Shown here: positions 9,482-18,784 of the stretch, piece after piece | Layout of the letters: every line of letters starts with the position of its first letter | Position numbering within the stretch: position 1 is the first letter of the stretch | Source: an uncultured Paraprevotella sp. | GTDB taxonomy: Bacteria; Bacteroidota; Bacteroidia; Bacteroidales; Bacteroidaceae | NCBI GenBank assembly: GCA_944321365.1 | Contig: CALULA010000010.1 | Span: 17,067 to 81,066, forward strand | Length of the DNA: 64,000 bases | Direction: 5' to 3' | The notes under the pieces: generated by a model | Databases searched by the model: none | What the model saw: only the letters and a program-made list of their open reading frames with translations | Told to the model about the DNA's origin: nothing | Position numbers and translations under genes: made by a program

Positions 9482-9964
9482 ATGACAGTCATGAAACTGA
9501 TGAGATCTGCCCTCGCGGCACTGGGACTGGTCGTAACACTGAACGCCTGCGCCCAAAACAAAACGAGTGACAAACCCAACAAAAAGAAAGGAGACAATAT
9601 GGAAATCGTTCATCTGACCAAAGCCGAGTTCTTGAAAAACGTGTACAACTATGAGGCTAATCCCAACGCCTGGAAGTTTGAAGGAGACCAGCCTTGCCTG
9701 ATAGATTTCTATGCCACCTGGTGCGGCCCCTGCAAGGCACTGGCTCCGGTGCTGGAAGAACTGGCAAAGGAATATGACGGAAAGATACGCATCTACAAGA
9801 TTGATGTAGATCAGGAGGAGGAACTGGCCGGTGCGTTCGGCATACGCAGCATCCCCACCCTGCTGTGGATTCCGCAAAACGGCACACCGACTGTCACACA
9901 GGGTGCCATGCCCCGGCCCGAACTGAAAAAAATGATCGACAGCGTGCTGCTCAACGCTCAGTAA
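9482..9964 (+). CDS. Lipoprotein thioredoxin (periplasmic thiol-disulphide reductase)
   Basis: About 160 residues. A signal peptide ends in a lipobox (VTLNAC), so the protein should be lipid-anchored and face the periplasm. A thioredoxin domain follows with the active site ATWCGPCKALAP and the cis-proline region IRSIPTLLW. The WCGPC site is that of a reducing thioredoxin rather than an oxidising DsbA. ATG at 9482 is used; ATG at 9491 (MKLMRSALAAL) is equally possible. It is followed at 10100 by an AraC-type regulator on the same strand. The reductant for this periplasmic protein is not apparent nearby. Confidence 0.88.
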   Translation: MTVMKLMRSALAALGLVVTLNACAQNKTSDKPNKKKGDNMEIVHLTKAEFLKNVYNYEANPNAWKFEGDQPCLIDFYATWCGPCKALAPVLEELAKEYDGKIRIYKIDVDQEEELAGAFGIRSIPTLLWIPQNGTPTVTQGAMPRPELKKMIDSVLLNAQ

Positions 9965-10099
9965 GAACATCGTCTGAAAACAAGCCGCACCGGACGTGCG
10001 GACCGCAAAAGGAAGGGATGGAATGAAGAAATCTTCGCCATCCCTTTCCCATATGCCGGAATAAATCTATATTTACCCGCAAAACGCAATGAAGAAGAA

Positions 10100-10927
10100 A
10101 TGGAATTTCTGTTGAAGACACGACTGAACGGTGTGTTCGCCATGACCGGACACCTGCACGAGAAACCGGAACTGCTGAGCGACCGGAACCTGTATAAATT
10201 CATCTGGGTGCGGCAAGGCAGCCTGTACATGGAAATCGACCATGTAGGCACACAATTGCAGACCGACGAACTGGTCTCGCTCTCGGCCCTCCATCACGTG
10301 GACAAGCTCAAGGCTGAAGGCGAATACCTTGCCCTGCTCTTCAACAGCAACTTCTACTGCATCTACGGGCACGACAATGCGGCGTCGTGCAACGGATTCC
10401 TCTTTCACGGCTCATCCCACCTGCTCCGGCTGATGCTCTCGCCCGCCGAAACGCAACGGCTGGAGCATATCGCCGAAACCCTGAGCGAGGAATGCACCGT
10501 CCGTGACAACCTGCAGGAGGAAATGCTGCGCATGCAACTGAAGCATTTCATCATCACCGTCACCCGCATGGCACGCCAACGGCTGGAAGGCGGGAGAGAA
10601 CAAGAGAACGGATTCGACATCATCCGGCAGTTCTATGTTCTGGTGGACAAACATTTCAAAGAGAAAAAGCGTGTGCAGGATTACGCCGACATGCTCTACC
10701 GCTCGCCCAAAACGCTGTCCAACCTGTTCGCACGCTACGGATTAGGCTCCCCCTTACGCATCATACACGAACGTGTCGATGCCGAGGCCCGGCGCCTCTT
10801 GCTCTACACGTCCAAGAGCGCAAAGGAAATCAGTGAGATACTGGGCTTCGAGGATCTGGCCACATTCAGCCGTTTCTTCAGGAAGATGAACGGCAGGAGC
10901 ATTTCCGACTACCGGCGCGAATCCTGA
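10100..10927 (+). CDS. AraC family transcriptional regulator
   Basis: 275 residues. The N-terminal half looks like a cupin-type effector domain (residues about 25-110, with GSLYMEIDHVGTQLQ). Residues about 180-273 contain two helix-turn-helix motifs typical of AraC: YADMLYRSPKTLSNLFARYG and SAKEISEILGFEDLATFSRF. Ligand unknown. Its 3' end overlaps that of the convergent kinase-RapZ fusion gene by 19 bp, so convergent transcription could interfere. Confidence 0.88.
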   Translation: MEFLLKTRLNGVFAMTGHLHEKPELLSDRNLYKFIWVRQGSLYMEIDHVGTQLQTDELVSLSALHHVDKLKAEGEYLALLFNSNFYCIYGHDNAASCNGFLFHGSSHLLRLMLSPAETQRLEHIAETLSEECTVRDNLQEEMLRMQLKHFIITVTRMARQRLEGGREQENGFDIIRQFYVLVDKHFKEKKRVQDYADMLYRSPKTLSNLFARYGLGSPLRIIHERVDAEARRLLLYTSKSAKEISEILGFEDLATFSRFFRKMNGRSISDYRRES

Positions 10928-12456
10928 GGCGGCAGGCTGAAGCTGATGCCTTGCTCACGGTGACAGACGCGCACTTCGATGCCGAACTTTCCATTCAGAT
11001 GCTCAGCCAGATGCTGTGCGGCATACACACTGCGGTGCTGCCCGCCCGTACATCCGAAGGAAAACATCAGGTCCGTGAAGCCACGCCGCAGATAACGCTC
11101 CACATGGGCGTCGGCGAGGCGGTACACGCTGTCCAGAAACAGCAGGATTTCTCCGTCCTGTTCCAGGAAACGGATGACCGGCTCATCCAGCCCCGTCAAT
11201 GACTTGTAAGGCGCATAACGTCCGGGGTTGTGCGTACTGCGGCAGTCGAACACGTAACCGCCTCCATTGCCGCTGCTGTCTTCCGGAATACCTTTTTTAT
11301 AAGAAAAGCTGAACACGCGCACCACCAACGGCTTCTTCCCATCGCAAGATGTCTCGCAGGATACACCAGCGGGTGTCTGTTCATCCGCCATGCAGGTCTT
11401 TAATGCCCGACGTTCCGTCCCGCCGACGTCCGGCACCGTTGCCGACTCACCGGCAAAGCGCGGCAGTTCCGTCAGCTCCGTCAGTACGCTGTGCAGGTAA
11501 GGGTAAGGACAACCGCCCGCAGCCAGCACCTCACGCAGATTGCAAATGGCCGGAGATATGCTGTTCAGGAAATGCTCCTTACGCTCAAAATAGCCCCGGA
11601 ACCCATAGGTGCCCAGCACCTGCAGCAGGCGGAACAGCACAAACCGACGCAACCTTTCGCGGAACTGCGCCTCATCCACCCGACGATACTTACGGAGAGA
11701 AGTCAGATAGACTTCCGTCAATTCTTCACGCAGTTCTGCTGAATAATGAGCCGATGCCTGCCACAGAAAACTGGCGACATCATACTCCAACGGGCCACGC
11801 CGCCCTCCCTGGAAGTCGATGAAAAAAGGATGGCCCTCGCCATTGAGCATGACATTGCGGGCCTGGAAATCGCGATAAAGGAAGGTATCGTCGGACGCAC
11901 TGACCAAATCGTGCGCCAGTTCGCGGAAGCTCTCCTCCAGCCTCAGCTCATGGAAGTCGGTTCCCGCAGCCTTCAGAAAGCAATATTTAAAATAGTTCAG
12001 GTCGAAAAAGACACTGGTCATGTCCATAGCCGCCTGAGGATAACAGCGCGAAAAGTCCAGCCCGTCCGCACCGCATACCTGTATGGCCGGAAGAGCCGCC
12101 ATCGTCCGCTTCAGCAACTCTTTCTCTTCAGCAGAATAGCGTCCGCCACGCCCGCGTCCTCCCGACAAGGCATCGAACAGACTCCGGCTGCCCAAATCTG
12201 TCTGCAAATAGCGCAGACGGTCTGAAGAGACCGCCATCACTTGCGGAACGGGCAAGCCGCAGCGCGAAAAATGGCCGGACAAATAAATAAAAGCGTCATT
12301 CTCATCGCGCGACGTGCCTACGACTCCGACCACCGAAGTTCCGTCTGCCGCCCATAACCGGTAGTACACACGGTTACTGCCTGCCCCCGGCAAGCGTTCT
12401 ACGCTGAATGGCTCCTCGCCTTTCCAGCTGCAGTAAAGCCGTTTCAAATGCTCCAT
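10909..12456 (-). CDS. Sugar kinase (AmgK/APH-fold) fused to a RapZ C-terminal domain
   Basis: 515 residues in two parts. Residues about 1-340 have the aminoglycoside-phosphotransferase/choline kinase fold of AmgK-type anomeric amino-sugar kinases: the catalytic loop YRDFQARN places the aspartate at 196 and the asparagine at 201, and the Mg-binding FIDFQ aspartate is 214. Residues about 375-512 match the RapZ C-terminal domain (FSFSYKKGIP, MTGLD-like SLTGLDEPV, and GCTGGQHRSV at 468), which in E. coli binds GlcN6P and regulatory RNA. The RapZ N-terminal P-loop kinase domain is absent. The kinase presumably works with the MurU-like gene at 7673. Last gene of a seven-gene operon, 9 bp after the permease gene. 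Confidence 0.85.
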   Translation of the reverse strand: MEHLKRLYCSWKGEEPFSVERLPGAGSNRVYYRLWAADGTSVVGVVGTSRDENDAFIYLSGHFSRCGLPVPQVMAVSSDRLRYLQTDLGSRSLFDALSGGRGRGGRYSAEEKELLKRTMAALPAIQVCGADGLDFSRCYPQAAMDMTSVFFDLNYFKYCFLKAAGTDFHELRLEESFRELAHDLVSASDDTFLYRDFQARNVMLNGEGHPFFIDFQGGRRGPLEYDVASFLWQASAHYSAELREELTEVYLTSLRKYRRVDEAQFRERLRRFVLFRLLQVLGTYGFRGYFERKEHFLNSISPAICNLREVLAAGGCPYPYLHSVLTELTELPRFAGESATVPDVGGTERRALKTCMADEQTPAGVSCETSCDGKKPLVVRVFSFSYKKGIPEDSSGNGGGYVFDCRSTHNPGRYAPYKSLTGLDEPVIRFLEQDGEILLFLDSVYRLADAHVERYLRRGFTDLMFSFGCTGGQHRSVYAAQHLAEHLNGKFGIEVRVCHREQGISFSLPPQDSRR

Positions 12457-12465
12457 AGTCTGCGA

Positions 12466-13665
12466 TCAGTTTTCATGTTTCCAAATAGTCATCACCTTAT
12501 GCCATACGGCCCAGACATTCAGTATGCTGACCGACAGGAACAGCAATACGCCGACCGTCACGGCAGGCCACAGCCCGGCAGGTTCCATTTGCGGGAACAC
12601 CGACAATATCAAATCCATATAATACGCCCGCAACCACACCAGAATGCCCAAGGCAATGAGCAAGACCGACAGATTCATAGCCACCGTCAATACCTGATAA
12701 GGCAGACTGACGCGCCTGGGGCTGTAACCGACAAGCAACAGGTTTTCCAGTTTCGTTGTGTTTTTCTGCACCAGCAGGTAAATGCTCAGCATCAGAATGT
12801 AAAACGACAGGACGCTGATAAGCAGGCCGATGCTGAACACAACGCCCGACACAATCTTCAGGAAATAAGTGGTCCGTCCGGCATCCAGGTTGTCGCTCTC
12901 CGTCTCATAGCCCTTCTGTTGCAGAAAACGGGCTATGGCGTCGTCCGTGGGGTTACCCACTTCCATAATCAGACGGGTGGGGTCGGCAGTTGCATCCGGA
13001 GCATACACGCTGTTGCTCCAACGTATGAAGCTTTCAGGAACAAGGATAGTATTCAGACGGTTGCTGAAACCGATGACCTTTCCCTTCATCACATCATCGC
13101 GTCCGTTGCCCCGCAGATGTATGTTCAGGTCGAGCATACTGACCAACCCTTCGGAAAGTTTCGGTAGCGAACGGCTCTGTGCAAAGCCGAAATTGTAAAT
13201 CGTCAGGTAACTGCGGGGCAGGATGATGGGCACAACGGCATCGCCTTCCCTGAAACTCCAGTCCTTCATATCCGTATCTACGAAACGGTCGGGGACGGAC
13301 TCAAAGAACATCTCTGTGCTCATATAAGCCATGCCCTCTATTCCCAGACTGGCGCTTACGCCGTACTGACCGGCAGTGAAAGCTCCCACACTCTTACAGA
13401 ATGGCTGCCGCCGTATTTCGTCTACGTCCTCCGCCGTAAACGCATTGGCTCTCCCGCTAAAGGAGTTCACCACACTGATGTGCTTGGACAACACGATATA
13501 GTCTTTCTTGATGAAGCTGTCCTCCTGAGTGAAAACAGGCAAGACATCGTAATAAAGCTGCACACTCAACAAGACGATGAGCATCCCTAACAGATTTGCT
13601 GAAAAAAAACCCGCAAGCTGCGGCACACTGACATGCTGACGAAGCAGCTTCCAAACCAAATTCAT
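12466..13665 (-). CDS. ABC transporter permease, FtsX-like
   Basis: 399 residues. One N-terminal membrane segment (FFSANLLGMLIVLLSVQLYY), a periplasmic domain of about 220 residues, then three C-terminal membrane segments from about residue 270, the last near LWPAVTVGVLLFLSVSILNVW. This is the four-helix topology of FtsX/LolE/MacB permeases. It overlaps the ATPase gene by 4 bp and surely pairs with it. Substrate unknown; mechanotransmission or lipoprotein/peptide handling are the family themes. Confidence 0.82.
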   Translation of the reverse strand: MNLVWKLLRQHVSVPQLAGFFSANLLGMLIVLLSVQLYYDVLPVFTQEDSFIKKDYIVLSKHISVVNSFSGRANAFTAEDVDEIRRQPFCKSVGAFTAGQYGVSASLGIEGMAYMSTEMFFESVPDRFVDTDMKDWSFREGDAVVPIILPRSYLTIYNFGFAQSRSLPKLSEGLVSMLDLNIHLRGNGRDDVMKGKVIGFSNRLNTILVPESFIRWSNSVYAPDATADPTRLIMEVGNPTDDAIARFLQQKGYETESDNLDAGRTTYFLKIVSGVVFSIGLLISVLSFYILMLSIYLLVQKNTTKLENLLLVGYSPRRVSLPYQVLTVAMNLSVLLIALGILVWLRAYYMDLILSVFPQMEPAGLWPAVTVGVLLFLSVSILNVWAVWHKVMTIWKHEN

Positions 13666-14306
13666 AACCTGAATGTCTTTTCGTAATCCAACATGATATG
13701 TTTGCCTATACTGGTAACGACAATGCCGGCTCCCTGTGCACGCACCTCTTCCATCATGATTTCGCCCATGATACGCCCGTTCTCATCATCAAGATGACTT
13801 ACAGGCTCGTCCGCCAACAGAAAGTCGAACGGCTGTACCAACGCCCGCATCATAGCCACACGCTGCTGCTGTCCGAAACTCATCTGGCCGACTTTCACCT
13901 GCATCTTATCGCCGATGCCCAATGCTCCGAACCAGTTCTCAATCTGTTTTTTCTTCTTGAATCCGGTCAGATTGTTCTTGATAGCCACATTCTCATAAGC
14001 CGTAAGTTCGGGAAACAGGCGAAGCTCCTGAAACAGTATGCTCAGAGAATGCTTGCGGATGTCTACCCAGTCCTGCACACTGTTGTTCCGCACATTCTTG
14101 CCGTCAAAGCAAATAATGCCCTCGTAATCGTTACGATAACCGATAAGATAGCTGCACAATGACGACTTTCCCGTACCCGATGCCGCTTCCACAAGATACA
14201 GATGCCCGCGTTCAAAGGTCACATCCTGATGCCATATATCGCTCCGTATGTCATCTCTGCGGGCAAATACCCGCGGCAATGTATTCTTCAATTCGATTGT
14301 TTCCAT
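13662..14306 (-). CDS. ABC transporter ATP-binding protein with degenerate Walker A and signature
   Basis: About 214 residues from METIELKN. The Walker A region reads AASGTGKSS, lacking the first glycine of GxxGxGKS; the signature motif is MSFGQQQR instead of LSGGQQQR; Walker B is FLLADEP followed by a VSHLDDEN D-loop. The catalytic glutamate is retained, so ATP hydrolysis is likely. The start at 14306 lies inside the 3' end of the DUF4836 gene. An N-terminal extension up to 14387 would overlap that gene further and is not preferred. It partners the permease at 12466. Confidence 0.85.
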   Translation of the reverse strand: METIELKNTLPRVFARRDDIRSDIWHQDVTFERGHLYLVEAASGTGKSSLCSYLIGYRNDYEGIICFDGKNVRNNSVQDWVDIRKHSLSILFQELRLFPELTAYENVAIKNNLTGFKKKKQIENWFGALGIGDKMQVKVGQMSFGQQQRVAMMRALVQPFDFLLADEPVSHLDDENGRIMGEIMMEEVRAQGAGIVVTSIGKHIMLDYEKTFRL

Positions 14307-15769
14307 TCTTTCAAAAGTTCTTTCAGCACATTCCGTCCTCCCTGCGTCCGCATTTCCAAAGTGATCCGGTTGGAATCGGATACACACAAGACTAAATCAT
14401 CAAACAAATCCAGGCCTTTTTGCAGACCGTCTGAGTCCATATCCTGCATCATTCCACTGACAGCCGCCATCTCTTTGAGCCGCCGCAGATTCACCCATAC
14501 GAACAAAGGCCCCTCTTTCATGCGGTCCGTCCATGGACTCATCACGTCCGTTGCGGCGCGGCAGGCAGCCTCGCCCAACTCTTCAGACGGCGTGACGTAC
14601 AGCGTCTTTCCCTTCACACCGAAATAGAATCGTATGTCTCCATAAGAAATAAAGAAACGGTCATTGCCGAAATTTCTGAACGCCATGGCACCATTGGCTG
14701 CCGCACTCTTCTCCCAATAGTCGGCTTCGCTCAGGAAATCAGTGTTTTTCAATTGGGCAGTCAGCAGGAAGTTCTTTCCGTTCATCACCGGGGACTCCTG
14801 CATGAAAGCCACATCACCGTCTATGCTACGAATCATCAGATCGGCATCTACGCCCAGATTCAATCCCATCAGGAAGGTGCGCAAAGCCGGATTCCGGCGC
14901 AAATATCTCAGCAGTTCCTCTCCATTGACATGAGCACAAGCCCAGAACAAAGCATCTTCGGGCACATAACCGGCCAGCTGTCCGTCGATTGTCCCTGTCG
15001 AACGGAACAACTGCTCATAATAGCGGACAACAGCAGCGTTGGCAGAATGCAATTCCGCATCCATCCTCAACCCTTTTTCCGTAAAATGCAGGTCTGCCAG
15101 CAAACTGACATCGCTCAGGTCCGCATGTTCCGGCAAACTCATCTTGACGGCACTATCATACAAGGAAGGCAACAGGTCCAGCTGCACGGCGACAGATACA
15201 GCCGCCTGATTACGGTTCACATCAGCAAAGAGAGCCGTGGACGCACCGCTGACCTGCCTTTTCTGACGGAAACAGCCGACCATCTCCTGACGCAACCTGT
15301 CCATATCCGCGGCAAGTCCGGGTCCCATCATCAGCAAAGCCTTGCCGTCGAAGCCCGCCAGCCATTTGCCGTCCACCACAGACCAATGGCAGCCGAACCG
15401 CTCTTCTGGCTGAGTGCAGAAGCCCTTTTCCGCACGGCTTCGGAAAAAATCCTCCAGCTCTCCGGCGTCTTTCACCGGTAACAACAGCCCCACATACTCC
15501 TTTGCAGAAACAAAAACATAAATCTTCTGCGACCAGTCAATCCCCGACCGGGCCGTGACCCATTCTGCCGGTAATATTTTTCCGACATCTTCAACCTCCA
15601 CACCTGCATCTGCCGACAACACAGACAGGTCTACCGCGGCCAACGCCTTCGGCCGTGAAGGCAACACGTCCAGATAGCTGTCCGACATGAATGTACGCCA
15701 ACACCAGTATCCCGCCGCGCACAGGAGGACAACGAGAATGCCTCCTATCACATATTTTTTTGCTTTCAT
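14288..15769 (-). CDS. Membrane-anchored DUF4836-like protein
   Basis: 493 residues with an N-terminal membrane anchor (residues 5-25, YVIGGILVVLLCAAGYWCW) and a long extracytoplasmic domain beginning LPSRPKALAAVDLSVLSADAG. The pattern of a substrate-like repeat followed by VPEDALFWACAHVNGEELL resembles DUF4836 proteins common in Bacteroides, whose function is not known. It lies between rsmE (18 bp upstream) and the ABC ATPase (19-bp overlap), so it may be a periplasmic partner of the transporter. Family call is tentative. Confidence 0.6.
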   Translation of the reverse strand: MKAKKYVIGGILVVLLCAAGYWCWRTFMSDSYLDVLPSRPKALAAVDLSVLSADAGVEVEDVGKILPAEWVTARSGIDWSQKIYVFVSAKEYVGLLLPVKDAGELEDFFRSRAEKGFCTQPEERFGCHWSVVDGKWLAGFDGKALLMMGPGLAADMDRLRQEMVGCFRQKRQVSGASTALFADVNRNQAAVSVAVQLDLLPSLYDSAVKMSLPEHADLSDVSLLADLHFTEKGLRMDAELHSANAAVVRYYEQLFRSTGTIDGQLAGYVPEDALFWACAHVNGEELLRYLRRNPALRTFLMGLNLGVDADLMIRSIDGDVAFMQESPVMNGKNFLLTAQLKNTDFLSEADYWEKSAAANGAMAFRNFGNDRFFISYGDIRFYFGVKGKTLYVTPSEELGEAACRAATDVMSPWTDRMKEGPLFVWVNLRRLKEMAAVSGMMQDMDSDGLQKGLDLFDDLVLCVSDSNRITLEMRTQGGRNVLKELLKEWKQSN

Positions 15770-15787
15770 TGCTTTTTCTTCGGTTTA

Positions 15788-16564
15788 TTATTCTACAAAA
15801 TCTCTGTCGGCATGCTTCAATTGCATCAAATGAACAGCTACCAACGCCGCCGTTTCTGTCCGCAGACGGCTATGCCCCAGACTGACAGATCGGAACCCAT
15901 GCGCCAGAGCCAACCGGACCTCATCCACACTGAAATCGCCTTCCGGACCGACAAGCACGACCGCATCCGCTTCACGGTCCATCACATCCAGCAGAAAAGG
16001 CTTACCGCCCTCCATACTTTTCTCACCCTCTGTCTTGCCTGTTCCGTCCACATCAGCCTCATCATAACAATGGGCGATGAACTTTTGCCCCGCAAAATCA
16101 CGCTCCACAAAATGCCGGAAAGCCTCCACTCCATTCAACATGGGCTTGAAAGCCTTGTGGCTCTGCTTCATGGCCGACACCGCTATCTTGTCCATACGCT
16201 CAGCCTTCACTACCCTACGTTCGGAAAAACGGCAGTCCAGAAAAGTCAGCTCATCGAAACCAATCTCTGTGGCTTTCTCAACAAACCACTCCATACGGTC
16301 GATGTTCTTGGTCGGTGCCACGGCAATATGCAAACGTCCATGCCATCCACGCGGACAGTCGGCGACCTCGCGCACCTCAAACAGGCAACGCTTTCCGCCC
16401 GACATCACGATTTCCGCCTTATAGAAATGCCCTTTACCGTCCGTCAGATGAATCTCGTCTCCACACTGCAAACGTAAAACACGCAAGCAGTGTGCGGCTT
16501 CATCAGCCGGCAGTTCGCAGAGCCGATCGGCCTCCGGTGCGTAAAAATAATGTGATTCTTTCAT
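15788..16564 (-). CDS. rsmE: 16S rRNA (uracil-1498-N3)-methyltransferase RsmE
   Basis: 258 residues. N-terminal PUA-like part (residues 1-75, HCLRVLRLQCGDEIHLTDG) and a SPOUT methyltransferase domain with VGPEGDFSVDEV and the knot motif SLGHSRLRTETAA. Methylates N3 of U1498 in 16S rRNA using SAM. Overlaps the upstream nuclease gene by 4 bp (ATGA), which indicates translational coupling in the operon. Confidence 0.93.
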   Translation of the reverse strand: MKESHYFYAPEADRLCELPADEAAHCLRVLRLQCGDEIHLTDGKGHFYKAEIVMSGGKRCLFEVREVADCPRGWHGRLHIAVAPTKNIDRMEWFVEKATEIGFDELTFLDCRFSERRVVKAERMDKIAVSAMKQSHKAFKPMLNGVEAFRHFVERDFAGQKFIAHCYDEADVDGTGKTEGEKSMEGGKPFLLDVMDREADAVVLVGPEGDFSVDEVRLALAHGFRSVSLGHSRLRTETAALVAVHLMQLKHADRDFVE

Positions 16565-17118
16565 TTCCTTCTCTCTATTTCATCGCGCAACTGCGAAGCC
16601 AATTCATAATTCTCATCTTCCACAGCCCGCTTCAAAGCTTCCTTCAGTGCTTCGATGCTCACGGAATTAACAGGCATGGAATAGGTGCCGTTCCCCACTT
16701 CACGCATATACTGATGCTCCAACAATGATTCATTGATGGTGATGGGACAGTCGAACGTATAGGCCAGTATCAGACAGTCTGAAGCCTTGCAATAACGAAT
16801 CATGTGATAGGTGTTTGCAGCTCTATATAATATATGACAATAAGTCACACCGGCCTGCACTGCCGCAATGCGCACTTCCTCTACATTCATGCCACACTGC
16901 ATAAAGGCCGCCCGCATCACGTCGGCCATGGACGAGGGCAAAGAAGTGCTGCCCACTCCTTTCATTCTCATCAACAGCTGAAAAGCTTCGCTGCGCTCCA
17001 TCAGCACAGGCAGAATCCGCCTGCCGTCACGCTCCTTCAGTATGGCCAGATAAGCACTACCATCCTGCGTACATTTAGACACCGCATGCACCTGCAATTC
17101 TCTTACATTCTCGTTCAT
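16561..17118 (-). CDS. Bifunctional nuclease (DUF151) with C-terminal UVR motif
   Basis: 185 residues. Residues about 5-135 match the bifunctional nuclease domain (RILPVLMERSEAFQLL), a family reported in other bacteria with DNase and RNase activity. Residues about 148-183 form a UvrB/UvrC interaction helix pair (EALKRAVEDENYELASQLRD), suggesting contact with nucleotide-excision repair or other UVR proteins. It overlaps both neighbours by 4 bp. Confidence 0.85.
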   Translation of the reverse strand: MNENVRELQVHAVSKCTQDGSAYLAILKERDGRRILPVLMERSEAFQLLMRMKGVGSTSLPSSMADVMRAAFMQCGMNVEEVRIAAVQAGVTYCHILYRAANTYHMIRYCKASDCLILAYTFDCPITINESLLEHQYMREVGNGTYSMPVNSVSIEALKEALKRAVEDENYELASQLRDEIERRK

Positions 17119-18398
17119 TTTTTCACAATCCCCCCTTCCGCATGCTCATATCTGAAGAATACAGCAAACAACACAGCCATCAGCAATGCATAAGCGGCAA
17201 AGATATACCAGCAAGTGTTCCATCCGTCAATAACCTCATGCCCCGTCGCCGTGGCAGGCAAAGCGTAGACGAAATGATTGATGACCGCCTGGGCCGACAG
17301 GGTTCCGATGGTTGCTCCCAGTCCGTTGGTCATCATCATGAAAAGCCCCTGCGCACTGCTCCGTATGCTGATGTCGGTCTCCTTATCCACAAACAAGGAC
17401 CCCGATATATTGAAAAAGTCGAAAGCCACTCCATAAACCAACATGGAAAGGACGAACAGCCACACGCCCGAACCGGGATTTCCCAAAGCAAAGAAACCGA
17501 AACGCAGTACCCAGGCCAGCATGGCGATGAGCATCACCCGCTTGATGCCGAAACGGCTCAGGAAAAAAGGTATGAGCAGGATGCAACAAGTCTCGCTAAT
17601 CTGCGAAACGGATATCAATATGTTGGCATGCTGCACACCGAACGTATCGGCATATTCAGCAATATTGCCGAACGAAAAAATGAAAGGACTGGCAAATCCG
17701 TTGGTAATCTGCAGACAAATGCCCAGACACATGGAAAAGATGAAGAACAGTGCCATACGCTTCTGCCTGAACAGCGAGAACGCCCGCAGCCCCAAAGCCT
17801 CCGCCACGCTCTTGCGCTCTGAAGCATGACTCACCGGACAGGCCGGAAGGGTCAGGGCATAAACCGAAAGCAACAGGCTCAACACGCCGGAAACGGCGAA
17901 CTGGGCCGCGCTCTCCTGCATGCCTCCCAGATCGACAGCCCACATAGAACAGATGAAGCCCACCGTGCCGAACACGCGTATGGGCGGAAAATCCTTCACC
18001 GTATCCAGCCCGGCACCATCCAACGCCGCATAGGCCACGGAATTGGCCAGTGCTATCGTCGGCATAAAGAAAGCCACACTCAGCGAATAGAGCATGAACA
18101 ACGTGGCGAATGAGGCACCGGCTCCCGCCTGAAAACCGTAAAAAGACGCGCACAGCATGAAGACGCCCGCCAGAAGATGGCACAGGCTAAGCACCCGCTG
18201 TCCCTGCATCCAACGGTCGGCAATAATGCCCATCAGGGCCGGCATGAAGAGCGATACGATTCCCTGCACAGAATAGAACCAGCCTATGTTTTCGGCCATT
18301 CCGATCTTCACCAGATAGCTTCCCATCGAAGTCAGATAAGCTCCCCACACGGCATATTCCAGAAAATTCATCACCGTCAAGCGCACTTTCAATATCAT
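17115..18398 (-). CDS. MFS nucleoside:proton symporter (NupG/XapB-like)
   Basis: 427 residues with about 12 membrane segments. The start LKVRLTVMNFLEYAVWGAYL and PALMGIIADRWM are characteristic of the nucleoside:H+ symporter family. It would import nucleosides across the inner membrane. First gene of a seven-gene operon. A -7 element (TAAGTTTG) lies at 18442-18449, 43 bp before the start. The 22-bp repeat array B and a small transcription unit lie further upstream. Confidence 0.87.
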   Translation of the reverse strand: MILKVRLTVMNFLEYAVWGAYLTSMGSYLVKIGMAENIGWFYSVQGIVSLFMPALMGIIADRWMQGQRVLSLCHLLAGVFMLCASFYGFQAGAGASFATLFMLYSLSVAFFMPTIALANSVAYAALDGAGLDTVKDFPPIRVFGTVGFICSMWAVDLGGMQESAAQFAVSGVLSLLLSVYALTLPACPVSHASERKSVAEALGLRAFSLFRQKRMALFFIFSMCLGICLQITNGFASPFIFSFGNIAEYADTFGVQHANILISVSQISETCCILLIPFFLSRFGIKRVMLIAMLAWVLRFGFFALGNPGSGVWLFVLSMLVYGVAFDFFNISGSLFVDKETDISIRSSAQGLFMMMTNGLGATIGTLSAQAVINHFVYALPATATGHEVIDGWNTCWYIFAAYALLMAVLFAVFFRYEHAEGGIVKK

Positions 18399-18441
18399 AG
18401 TCCCTCCGTTTTTTATGCAATCCGCAGTATGTTCTATCCTG

Positions 18442-18449
18442 CAAACTTA
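18442..18449 (-). promoter_or_regulatory. -7 promoter element of the nucleoside transporter operon
   Basis: On the minus strand TAAGTTTG matches TAnnTTTG and would start transcription about 35 nt before the MFS gene. No clear -33 box. Confidence 0.45.
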
Positions 18450-18684
18450 CATAAAAAATCCGTTTTCCACACCTTTCTGCGTCATAAAAACGCCGGACAG
18501 CACACAAAAAACGGGGAAACCGCCGCACGTTTTCAGCCCTCCGGCCATACCGGTACCGAACGGCATTCTGTTTTTCACGTCCGGACGCAAGCCATAAAGC
18601 AACCGCACCGCCTGCAGATTCCGCAATGGTTTCTCCGCCGTCGGGCCTCACCTCCACCGGTCTGCCGCTCCGTGCTGTACGATT

Positions 18685-18773
18685 TTGCGGACAACCCGCT
18701 TTTTTCTTGCGCAAGAAAAGCTGCGGTCTTGCGCAAGAATGCCGACACTTTTCCGCAAGACCCGAAAGAGCTT
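18685..18773. repeat. 22-bp periodic TTGCGCAA-core array B
   Basis: Cores start at 18686 (TGCGGA), 18708 (TGCGCA), 18730 (TGCGCA) and 18752 (TCCGCA), exactly 22 bp apart, and fade after 18774 (CCTGCA). Two cores are embedded in longer palindromes, for example TTTTCTTGCGCAAGAAAA at 18703-18720. It lies in the 18399-18980 gene-poor region between rlmI-like and MFS genes on the minus strand; the rest of that region holds the mini-gene, its terminators and the MFS promoter. Confidence 0.85.
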
Positions 18774-18784
18774 CCTGCAACAAC

